Shown here: piece after piece, positions 23,973-34,386 of the stretch | How positions within the stretch are numbered: the stretch's first letter is position 1 | Layout of the letters: the number at the start of each line of letters is the position of its first letter | Assembly (NCBI RefSeq): GCF_002878395.1 | Contig: NC_061121.1 | Span: 50,252,766 to 50,316,765 of the forward strand | Direction: 5' to 3' | Length of the DNA: 64,000 nt | Source of the DNA: Capsicum annuum | Taxonomy: Eukaryota; Streptophyta; Magnoliopsida; Solanales; Solanaceae | Notes under the pieces: model-generated | The model's database searches: none | What the model was told of the DNA's origin: nothing | What the model saw: only the letters and a program-made list of their open reading frames with translations | Position numbers and translations under genes: made by a program

Positions 23973-26492
23973 TATAACACCCCAGATCTGGTACTCGAAA
24001 TGCTACACGGTGCTCATGACCCCGAAGGACCACAAGCTAACCCTTGACTGATATCTGTACTTGTATACTGCATAATATATTGTATGATTACTGAAACATG
24101 AACTGAAAGGCCATAAGGTTCAAGACTGTAACATAACTGATAAAGATATAATATCTGAATGGGGTATAAAGTATCCAAAACAAAACTAAAATAACATGAT
24201 AGTCTGAACATAATAGTCTCGAAAGCCTCGAACTGACTGTACTGTCTAAATGAGGAGTTGATAGGACATGTCCCCAACTAACTCCAACTAATAAATTACC
24301 TAATAAGATAATAAATAAATGATCATGTCCTCTAGAGATGAGGACTCACTGCTAACTCTGGCTGCTGAGATTAGAATGTTACTGATGCTCTGGATCTAGT
24401 GCTTCTGAACCTATGGTATAAGACACCATAGTGCAAATGTGTCAGTACTTTGAATGTATTGGTAAGCATGAAAGGTAGAATGAATGCATGGCTTTCATAT
24501 GAATGAACAATATTAGCTAACTGACTAATATGAACGTGAGAATACACGCATGAATACATTATAACTATATTTGATATCGTGATAACATGAATTAACTGAT
24601 AACTAACATGACTTATAACTGAATTCTGATGACTGATATAACTGATGACATGAGTGACCATATCTGACAGTCCTAAATCTGATGAAAATAGCTTAGTTTC
24701 ATACTGTTCTGAGTTGACTATATCTGACAGTCCTAAATTCTGTAGAACTATCTAAGTTCTATTACTGAGACTGAATGACTGTATCTGACAACCCTGATTC
24801 TGTAACTAAAACTATGGGAAGTAGTTATCTAATAGACATGCCCCTAATATACCATTATGGCTGAGTTGGGGTCTAATCTATAACCCCAATTGAAAAGGTG
24901 TCAATACCATGCCACTGGTAAGGACAAGTTGTGAGTGACCCTCATCCGACAGTGTCCCCAAAAGAGAACGGTGAGGCCCTCATTTGACAGTGCTTTTCCA
25001 CCTCATCAACCCTCATCTGACAGTGTTAATGTCTCAACCTATACTGGCTATATAGTTCTGGAATGCAAGGATGACTTCTAAGAATCACACCCTCATCTGA
25101 CAGTGTGTGTTCCCATCCTTAGGTTCACTCGCTGCTAATTCCTACTCCCATATGAATAGACACGGATCATGGATTACTGAACTGAACTGGACTGAATTAA
25201 CTGAGTTCCGTTGACTAACAAAATAGTACTGATATTACTGTATTACTGAGCTTTCCTGAGTCACATGACTGACTGAGTTATATGGATATGGCTTGATTGA
25301 GGATATCATGAAAAAATGACATGGACTCTAGGCACACAACTATATTTTTTAGGTACAAGTACCCCCAGGACTAGATGGAAGGAAACTAACAAGGCATGAC
25401 ATTCTAGAATACATGACTAACATCAACAATAAATAATCCATTGACTAAGATATTTCATCAAACACTTGACATACATAACTTATACATGAATGGGGATTTC
25501 ATAATATCATACTAGTATGGCATTTTTCCTTCACATAGGCATTTCATCAAACATGTGGGGAGCATGCTTTGGTTATAAAATCATCGACACATGTAATAAT
25601 TAAGGATACATCAATCAACTTGTAAATTGAAGGGGGTTTATCATGATTATTATGCAAATCATCACATACTAGGGTCAATCATTGAAATATGTAATTTAAA
25701 ACACGAATCAAAACCACACAACATCATGAACATGAATTTTAATTCAATTTGAATCATGAACATTCACAAATACCCAAATCTTGGATTTTGAAAAGAGATT
25801 CTTGAGCTTCATGGGTGAGAGAGACCCATGAATCAACACATGACATACCTTAGTTCTTTATTTAGCGAAGATTGATGGAGAGACTTTCTTGAAATTGAAT
25901 CCCCAATTGAAACCCTAGCTTGTTCTTGAGAGAAAATAGAGAGAAACTAGTATATTTTGGGTTCCAAATAGCCGAATCTCGTGTTAAAGGGCTTAAATAG
26001 GAGTGGAAAATTAACCCTTTTAACCCTGGATGCATCTTCTAATTTCAGTAAAATTTTTCTTAATTGGACCCCTGGTACGATGCGGCGTTGTCGCGCCATG
26101 TCACTGGAATTTGACAACTGGGAAATTGAGAGATGGCGCGACGCGGAGCCATCACATTGCCACTTCATTTGTGACCTGAAAGTTTGGCACAACGCGCTAC
26201 CATCACCAACCCCTATTGGACTTTGACAATTTCCATTTTCTCCTGTGGTGCGGCATGCCACTGACTAATATGACGCTGTTTTATGACGGAAACTTGAAAT
26301 AGTAATAACTTCGTACTCGATTATCGGATTTAGGTAAATTTTATATTGATGGAAATCTTATTGAATTTCCCACATGAAAAAAAGTGAAAATCTTGAAAAT
26401 TCCTCATGAAATAAACGTTATTCAATTTAGAAGATAACACTTGACATTCTTGGGACCAAAAAAAATTAGTTAGGTAACTTCGGGGTATTACA
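23973..26492 (-). mobile_element. Element B 3' LTR
   Basis: Plus-orientation start TATAACACCCC (the first G of TG is mutated) and end CGGGGTATTACA. It contains a 60-base tandem repeat (starts 24661, 24721 and 24782, each opening tatctgaca), four copies of a ccctcatctgacagtg word (24938-25105), a CG-rich repeat block (26060-26275) and, downstream in minus sense, a TATA-like ctatttaagc (25991-26000). Open frames inside it are not called. Confidence 0.9.
25991..26000 (-). promoter_or_regulatory. TATA-like box in the element B 3' LTR
   Basis: Minus strand ctatttaagc, immediately after the CG-rich U3 repeat. The 5' LTR carries the related ctatttaac at 33709-33717. It is a positional inference only. 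Confidence 0.4.
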
Positions 26493-26495
26493 ATA

Positions 26496-26505
26496 TCTCC
26501 CCCTT
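26496..26505 (-). other. Element B polypurine tract
   Basis: Minus strand aagggggaga adjoining the 3' LTR, identical to the tract of element A. The following approximately 480 bases to the integrase end (26506-26984) are non-coding, with repeated gatacatgaatacatgact-like words. Confidence 0.75.
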
Positions 26506-26984
26506 AGGAACATTCGTCCTCGAATGAGACTGACTGAGAGAGGAGAAACTATAAGCTAAAGTACACACTGAACATGAACAATGAAACATGACTGACATAA
26601 CGGACATTTTAGAGATTCATACTGAGCATGCATATCTGATGCATAATTTTATGACTAACCTGATACATGAATGCATGACTGAGAGTACTGATAAGCGGAT
26701 CACACATATCTAATACATGAATACATGAAAAACTGATTACATAACTGAGATTTTTAATAACCGAGTCTTCTCACAAGGAGAATGATACATGAATACATGA
26801 CTAATCTGATGCATAAACATATAATTAAATATGTAATGGTACTTAGTACCCAATTTAAAAATGAAATCCTAAGCATGAGGCTGATATCAAGTTGTAACTA
26901 GAATTTGGACATGGAAACTGAAAAGCTTAAGGAGAACTATTACCTTGAGCTAGATCTGAGCTAGCGGAGAAGAGGTGAGGATAC

Positions 26985-27460
26985 TTTGTATACATTTCTG
27001 CTTCTGCTTCCCAAGTAGCTCCCATAACGGATTGATTTCACCAAAGAACTTTGACTAGAGGGAATTCTTTGTTCCTCAGTCTACGAGTCTGATAGTCTAG
27101 AATTTTGACTGGAGTCTTTTCATAAGAGAGGCTATTCTAAATATCTATGCTATGAATAAGGACTACAACCGCTGAGTGACCTATGCACTTCTTGAGCAAA
27201 GAGACATGGAAGACTGGATAAACTGAGGCTAGATCTAAAAGCAATTCGAGCTCATAAGCTACCTTGCCAAAGCGACTGAGAATTTTAAAGGGACCGACAT
27301 ATCAGGACTGAGCTTTTCCTTCTTGCCGAACCTCTTTACTCTCTTCATGGGAGAGATCTTTAGATAGACATAGTCACTAATCCCAAACTCAAGATCCTTT
27401 TTACGCATATCTGCATAAGACTTCTATCGGCTCTGAGCAACCCAGAGTCTTTATCTGATC
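26985..27460 (-). pseudogene. Element B integrase C-terminus
   Basis: Across frames: AQSR.KSYADMRKKDLEFGI, DYVYLKISPMKRVKRFGKKE, KLSP and an EVP-like stretch, ending with a TWE-like word before 26990. It corresponds to the terminal, chromodomain-like part seen in element A at 14700-15225, but has more frame changes. Confidence 0.65.
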
Positions 27461-28240
27461 AACTAGACTTTCTCTACGACATCAAACAATAATTCAGGCC
27501 CTATCACTGAGGCCTCACTAACTTTGAACCAACCGATTACAGATTTGTACCTCCTACCATAGAGAGCTTCAAATGGAGCCATCCGAATACTGGAATGATA
27601 CCTATTATTGTATGCAAACTCAATCAAAGGCAAGTGGTCATCCCAACTACCCTTGAAATCAATTGCATACTCCCTTAACATATTTTCTAGGGTCTGAATG
27701 GTCCTTTCTGCTTGACCATCTTTCTGAGGATGAAAGGCTGTACTGAGATGAATTTAGGTACCAAGACCCTTTTGGAATGCTTTCCAGAAATGAGAGGTGA
27801 ATTGGGTACCTCTGTCTGAGATAATAGATAATGAAACACCATGCAATTTGATTAACTCTCTAATCTAGAGTTTGGCATAATCCTTGGCTGAATAAGAGGT
27901 ATGAACTGGGAGAAAATGAGCTGACTTGGTCATCCTATCTACAATGATATAGACTGAATCATGCTGACGATGAGTTCGAGGCAAACCCGTCATGAAGTCT
28001 ATGTTCACTTCGTCCCACTTCCAAGTAGGAAATATGAATTCCTGCATAGGTCCACTAGGATTTTGATGCTCTATCTTAACCTGCTGATATGTAGAGCACT
28101 TAGCCATAAACTCTACCATATTCCTCTTCATCCCACTCCACCAATAGACCTCCTTCAAGTCACGGTACATCATTTTGGCCCCTGGATAGATAAAGTAGCA
28201 TGCACCATGCGCTTCTGCAAGAATTTGCTACCTTAAGTCA
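27461..28240 (-). pseudogene. Element B integrase core
   Basis: Two long open stretches. The upstream one (27865-28173) reads MMYRDLKEVYWWSGMKRNMV, EFMAKCSTYQQVKIEHQNPS, WKWDEVNIDFMTGLPRTHRQ and YIIVDRMTKSAHFLPVHTSY. After stops come SIISDRGTQFTSHF and [20 protein letters not shown], then (27463-27681) [20 protein letters not shown] and MAPFEALYGRRY. The acidic triad positions (IDF, ISDRG, QAER) are all retained, which makes this the best-preserved integrase in the window, but it is still interrupted by several stop codons. Confidence 0.85.
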
Positions 28241-29719
28241 TCTACAACTGGAACACATAGATGACCCTGACAATGAGAACACCATCTCCCCATTTGGAGA
28301 AAACCTCCACTTTCTGATCTTTAACTGACTCTTTTATCTTGACTAAACTGGGATCTCTATCTTGCTTTCCTTTCACCTCGGAATCTAGAGATGATTCTGA
28401 ACTACTCTGAACCCATATATCATCCTCCTCTGTATCGACTAAGCGAATGCCTAGTTTGGCATGCTGATGGACTTCCTGAGATGACTTCTTCTTACTGTCC
28501 TCAACATGAGCAATGCTACCCATAGACAGTCTACTGAGAATGTTGGCCACTATATTGGCCTTGCCCAGATGATAAAGGACACTTATGTCATAATCTTTCA
28601 CGAGCTCTAACCACCTTCTCTAACAAAGATTGAGATATTTCTGAGAAAAGACATACTGAAGGCTTATATGATCTGTGAACATATCTACATGCACTCCGTA
28701 TAGATAATGCCTCCAAATCTTTAAGGCAAATACTACGGCTACTAACTCAAGATCATGAGTAGGATAATTCTTCTCATGGGGTTTAAGCTGTCTGGAGGCG
28801 TAGGCTATGAACTTACTATGCTACATTAGAACACAACCCAAACCTATTCTGGATGCATCACAATATACTACCAACCCATTTGAACCATCTGGAAGAGCTA
28901 AGACTGGAGCTGAGGTGACTCGAGTCTTCAAATCCTGAAAACTCTTCTCGCAAGGATCTAACCACTAAAACTTGTCTTTTTTCTAAGTCAATTTGGACAT
29001 AGTGGATTTAATAGAAGAAAATCCCTCAACAAACCATCTGTAATAGCCAGCTAAACCCAAGAAACTCCTGATATCTAATGGAGAGACGGGTTTGGGCCAG
29101 TTTCTCACTACTTTAATCTTTGAGGATCTACCAAATGCCATCATCGAAAATGATATGGCCAAGGAATGATACTGACCTTAGCCAAAATTTGCACTTACTA
29201 AATTTGGCAAACAACTAATGATCTCTGAGGGCCTGAAGTACAATTCTGAGATGGTCTACATGATCATGCTCATTATGGGAATAGACTAAAATATCATCTA
29301 TAAAGACTATGATGAACAAGTCCAAGTACTGCTTGAACACACGGTTCATCAAGTTATAAAAACTGCTGGGGTATTGGTAAGACCAAAGGACATGACTAGG
29401 AATTCAAAGTGACCATACCGAGTATGAAAGACTGTCTTTTGAATGTCACATTCTCTGACTCTGAGTTGATGGTAGCCTGATCTGAGGTCTATCTTAGAGA
29501 AATAGTTGGCACCTTGAAGTTGGTCAAACAAGTCATCAATTCTGGGGAGAAAATATTTGTTCTTGACTGTGACTTTATTGAGCTGACGGTAATCAATGCA
29601 CATTCTGAGAGAATAGTCTTTCTTGAGCACGAATAAGACTGGTGTGCCCCACAGGGATATACTGGCCTAATGAATCCCTTATCTAAGAGATCCTTCAATT
29701 GTTCTTTCAGTTCTTTGAG
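28241..29719 (-). pseudogene. Element B reverse transcriptase and RNase H
   Basis: RT open stretch 29349-29630: [80 protein letters not shown]. Then [20 protein letters not shown] (FIDD at 29293-29304), KCKFWLRSVSFLGHI and EFLGLAGYYRWFVEGFSSI. RNase [57 protein letters not shown] and [10 protein letters not shown]. The 28242-28601 stretch (YDISVLYHLGKANIVANILS) is the connection to integrase. There are several single stops, many of them possible C-to-T changes. Confidence 0.85.
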
Positions 29720-30350
29720 TTATGATGGTGCCATTCTATATGGCGGGATAGATATAGGCTGAGTATTTAGAAAAAGATCAATACCGAAGTCTATTTTCCT
29801 TTTGGGAGAAATCCCTGGAAGATCTTCGGGAAAGACATCTAAATATTTATTCACGACTGGGATTGAATCAAGACTAGGAGTTTCAAAACTAGTTTCCTTA
29901 ACTCGAACAAGATGATAGACACATCCTTTAGATATCATTTTCCATGCTTGAAGGTAGGAAACAAGTTGACCTATGAAAGCGGATACATTACCCTTCCACT
30001 CTAGGATGAGTTGATTTAAAAACTGAAACTGGACTATTCTATTTCTACTGTCGATTATGGCATAGCAGGAATGAAGCCAATCCATGACGAGTATGACATC
30101 AAAATCAGTCATCTCTAATTCAACTAAGTCTACTGAATGACTTTTTAAAATATCATAACCGGGCAGTTCCTGTATACCCACCGGGCTATGATGGTTTTAC
30201 CCACTAGAGTAGAGACTGAGAAGGGATCTACTAGAATTTCTAGACTAACTTCAAAATCAAATGCTAATCTGTAACGTACCAGTAACCACATCAGGAGAAT
30301 TTTCCTGATCTTGCCAGGACTGGAGAGCATAGAGTTTGTTTGGGCTTTGC
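29720..30350 (-). pseudogene. Element B protease remnant lacking its active site
   Basis: The C-terminal half is clear: [53 protein letters not shown] and VFPEDLPGISPKRKIDFGID. Upstream (30145-30363), MWLLVRYRLAFDFEVSLEIL shows that the segment between VVTG and the LAFDFEVS word, where the catalytic Asp-Gly motif should be, is deleted. The protease therefore could not work. Confidence 0.7.
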
Positions 30351-30439
30351 CCACTAGTAGCATTGGAAGTGGTACCCTGCTGAGTTAGGTGATCGGACTG
30401 AGCTGAGGAATGGTTCTGCTAACCCTAATAACCTAACTG

Positions 30440-31464
30440 GGAACAATCTATGACTCTGTGGTCTGACTTGCCATATCCAAAACAGACATCCTCCCAGCTC
30501 TGCAAGCACCCTTGTGGTTCTTACTATAAGTTCGACAACGATGATTAGTTCGGGTATTGCTAACACAACCCTGAGACTTAGAGCCTGGCGCCCTATCTTT
30601 ATTACCATCCCTGAACTTAGGAGATAGAGCACTAGCTGAAGAAAGAGCTGGAACTAATGGCTTAGGACGGAACTAAAAATGGTTTTCTCCTTTCGATTTA
30701 GGCTGAGAAAAGTTGAAACTACCTATCTTTGCTCTCTTATTCTACTTCTTCCTCATCTTAATCTTTTGATCTTCTATCTACTGAGCATGAGTCATAAGCC
30801 TGGCTAAAGTCATGTCACTATTTAACAACAAAGACCTACACTCGTTAACCATATTATCATTCACACCAGAAATAAACTTACTCATCTTGGCCCTGCTGTT
30901 TACAACCGCATGAGGGCCATGTCTGGCCAATTGAGTAAACTTAAGAGGATACTCTTTCACTATCATGTTGCCTTTCCTAAGGTTGATGAATTCTAACACC
31001 TTGGCTTCTCTCAGCTCTAGGGAAAAGAACCTCTCTAAGAATGCGGTTATAAACTCCTCCCACTCTATAGGCCCTACATAAACTAACTTTTCTGACATCC
31101 ACTGTTTGTACCAATTATGAGTAACATCCTGCAACTGATATGCAGTTAGCTCAACACTCTCAACAGAAGTAAGCCTCATGATGTTTGTAACTTTTTAAAC
31201 CTGATCGATGAATTCCTGAGGGTGCTCATTTGACTTAGACCCGAGAAAGGATGGAGGATTCATTTGGGTGAAGTCCCGAATCCTGGATGCAGCTGAATTG
31301 GCCACTGGGTTGGCTGTAACGATAACTGGTCATTCATTCTGAGCAGTAACTAACTGAGCAAGAGTAATAAATATAGCTCTAAACTCTGCATGAGAAACAT
31401 GTTCGCCTAAAGGTTCTTCAGTCTGAGGGACTGACTAATTCCTATTTCTTCTTTTAGGAGGCAT
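30440..31464 (-). pseudogene. Element B gag
   Basis: Starts at minus-strand ATG 31464 (MPPKRRNRN), the same start context as element A. An early stop follows, then HVSHAEFRAIFITLAQLVTA, MNPPSFLGSKSNEHPQEFID, and the open stretch 30778-31179 with YQLQDVTHNWYKQW, FLERFFSLELREAKVLEFIN, LRKGNMIVKEYPLKFTQLAR and LARLMTHAQ. The nucleocapsid region reads HRCRTYSKNHKGACRAGR. The usual CX2C...H...C zinc knuckle is not readable in one frame. Confidence 0.8.
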
Positions 31465-31671
31465 GTTCTATAGAAGAAAGGGAGAAACAGATTACACTGA
31501 TAGATTGACTTGAGATTATGCTCACTGGCACGACATGAATACTGAAAGAAGGGAAATTATTCCTAAAACATCTTATAGCCTCTTGTACATAAATGTGGCG
31601 CACAACACACCCATGTACAAGACTCTACTAGGTGCGACTTTGAAACTTTCTAGGACACTATTAAACCTTAA

Positions 31672-31685
31672 GCTCTAATACCAAG
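31672..31685 (-). other. Element B primer-binding site
   Basis: Minus strand cttggtattagagc three bases inside the 5' LTR, close to the initiator tRNA-Met complement TGGTATCAGAGC and better preserved than in element A. Confidence 0.75.
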
Positions 31686-31687
31686 TT

Positions 31688-34180
31688 TGTAATGCCCTGG
31701 ATCTGGTAACCAGAATTCTACATGATGCTCATGACCCCAAAGGACCACAAGCTAACCCATGACTGATATCTGTATCTGTATACTGCATAATATACTATAT
31801 GATTGCGGAAACATGAACTAAAAGGCCATGAGGTTCAATATTGTAACATAACTGATAAAGATATAACATCTGAATTGGGTATAAAATACCCAAAACAAAA
31901 CTAAAATAATATGATAGTCTGAACATGATAGTCTCGAAAGCCTTTAACTGACTAAACTGTTTGAATGAGGAGTTGATGGGACATGTCCCCAACTAACTCC
32001 AACTAATAAATTACCTAATGAGATAATAAATAAATGATCATGTCCTCGAGAGATGAGGACTCACTTCTAACTCTGACTGCTAAGACTGGAATGTTACTAA
32101 TGCTCTGGAGCTCGTGCTTCTGAACCTATGGTATAAGACACCATAGCGCAAATGTGTTAGTACTTTGAATATACTGGTATGTATGGAAGGTAGGCTGAAT
32201 ACATGGGGTTCATATGTATGAACAATACTGGCTAACTGGCTAATATGAATCTGAGAATACATGCATGAATACGTCGTAACTATATTTGAGATCGTGATCA
32301 CATGAATTTACTGATAACTAACATGACTTATAACTGAATTCTGATGACTGATATAACTGATGACATGAGTGACCGTATCTGACAGTCCTGAATCTAAAGG
32401 AACTAGCTGAGTTTCGTACTATTCTGAGTTGACTGTATCTGACAGTCCTGAATTCTATAGAACTATCTGAGTTATATTACTGAGACTGAATAACTATATC
32501 TGATAGTCCTGATTCTGTAGCTGAAACTATGGAAAGTAGTTATCTAACCAACATGCCCCTAATACGCCATTATGGTTTAGTTGGGTTCCAATCTGTAACC
32601 CCAATTGGAAGGATGTCAATTCCGCTCCACTGGTAAGGAAAATCTGTGAGTGACCCTCATCTGACATTATCCCCAAAAGAGAATAATAGAGCCCTTATCT
32701 GACAGTGCTTATCCACCTCATCAACACTCATCTGATAGTATTAATGTCTCAACCTATACTGGCTACATAGTTCTGGAATGAAAGGATAACTTCTAAGAAT
32801 CACACCCTCATCAGACAGTGTGTGTTTCCTTCCTTAGGTTCTCTCGGTGCTAATTCCTACTCCCATCTGAATAGACACTGATCATGGATTACTGAACTGA
32901 ACTGGACTGAATTAACTGAGTTTCGTTGACTGATGGAATAGTACTGAGATTACTGTATTACTGACCTTTCCTGAGTCACATGACTAACTGAGTTCTATGG
33001 ATCATGGCTTGACTAAGGATATCATGAAAATATGACACGGACTCTAGGCATACAGCTATATTTTTCGGGTACAAGTACCCCCAGGACTCGATGGAAGGAA
33101 ACTGAAAAGGCATGACATTCTTGAATACATGACTAACATCAACAATATAAAATCCATTGACTAAGACATTTCATCAAACACTTAACATACATAACTTATA
33201 CATGAATGAGGATTTCATAATATCATACTAGTATGGCAGTTTTTCTTCACATAAGCATTTAATCAAACATGTGGGGAGCATGCTTTGGTTATACAATCAT
33301 CAACACATGTAATAATCAAGGATACATTAATCAACTTATAAATTGAAGGGGGTTTATAATGATTATTATGAAAATCATCACATACTAGGGTCAATTATCA
33401 GAATAGGTAATTTAAAACACGAATCAAAACCACACAACATCATGAACATGAATTTCAATTCAATTTGAATCATGAGCATTCACAAATACCTAATCTTGTA
33501 TTTTGAAAAGAGATTCTTGAGCTTCATGGGTGAGAGAGACCCCTGAAGCAACACATGACATACCTTAGTTCTTGATTTAGCGAATATTGACGAAGAGACT
33601 TTCTTGAAATTGAATCCCCAATTGAAACCCTAGCTTGTTCTTGAGAGAAAATTGAAAAAAAACTAGTATATTTTGGGTTCCAAATAGCTGAATCTCGAGT
33701 TAAATAGGAGTGGGAAATTGACCTTTTTAACCCTAGACGCATCTTTTAATTTCAATGAAATTTTTCCAAATTGGACCCTTGGTGCAACGCGGCGCTATCG
33801 CGCCGTGTCACTAGAATTTGACAACTGGGAAATTGAGAGATGGCGCAATGCGAAGCCATCGCGTTGTCAGTTCATTTGTGACCTGAAATTTTGACACCCT
33901 TAATGGAATTTGACAATTGCCATTTTCTCCTGTGGTGCGGCGCGCCACTGACTAATATGGTGCTAATTTACGACGGAAACTTGAAATAGTCATAACTTCT
34001 TATCCGGTTATCGGATTAACGTGAATTTTATATCGATGGAAAGCTTATTGAATTTTCCACATGACAAAAAGTGAAAATATTGAAAATTCCTCATGGAATA
34101 AACATCATTCAATTTAGAAGATAACACTTGACATTCTTGGGACAAAAAAAAATTTAGTTTGGTAACTTCGGGGTATTACA
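31688..34180 (-). mobile_element. Element B 5' LTR
   Basis: Plus-orientation start TGTAATGCCC, end GGGTATTACA, 2,493 bases. It matches 23973-26492, including the 60-base tandem repeat (about 32375-32510) and the CG-rich block (33780-33965). It is followed by the ctaat target copy. Confidence 0.9.
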
Positions 34181-34386
34181 CTAATGCTTTTCATGATCCA
34201 TAGATAGATGTTCTTGCCCAATCACGTTCATTTTCACCCAATTCAAGCCCTACAATACTAATCATATTTATTTGTTTGAGAATAAAAATTTAGCTAAAAC
34301 ATAAGACATTTTACAAGATTTAGCTCTTAGAGCAAGTACATATATGGTTTCACGATGCCTTGAAAAAAAAAGAATAGGTGTCATTT
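34181..34386 (-). mobile_element. Athila-like LTR, part right of element B
   Basis: Starts with the second ctaat copy and continues as AT-rich non-coding sequence to the foldback repeat at about 34387. Its place in the LTR rests on continuity across the element B target duplication. The outer LTR end (a CA in plus orientation) cannot be fixed, so the right border is approximate. Confidence 0.45.

Larger units (their letters stand above)
23973..34180 (-). mobile_element. Element B: complete chromovirus LTR retrotransposon
   Basis: 10,208 bases, minus strand, flanked by the perfect duplication ctaat (23968-23972 and 34181-34185). It has two LTRs (23973-26492 and 31688-34180), a polypurine tract and a tRNA-Met-type primer site at the correct ends, and gag, protease, RT, RNase H and integrase in order. 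Protein words are closely related to element A, but the LTRs are clearly a different family. The first 260 bases of the two LTRs differ at about 30 positions by eye (about 11 percent), which suggests insertion before element A. Confidence 0.95.

Noticed and set aside
24014..24661. Minus-strand frames repeated at 31795-32301
   Set aside because: They are duplicated only because they lie in the two LTRs of element B; they are Ser/His/Tyr-rich with no domain.
24661..25105. Short regularly spaced repeats as a CRISPR-like array
   Set aside because: Plant LTR context, imperfect units without distinct spacers, and the same array occurs in the second LTR of element B.
25981..26261. Two overlapping open frames on opposite strands
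   Set aside because: They result from the CG-rich palindromic U3 repeat of element B.
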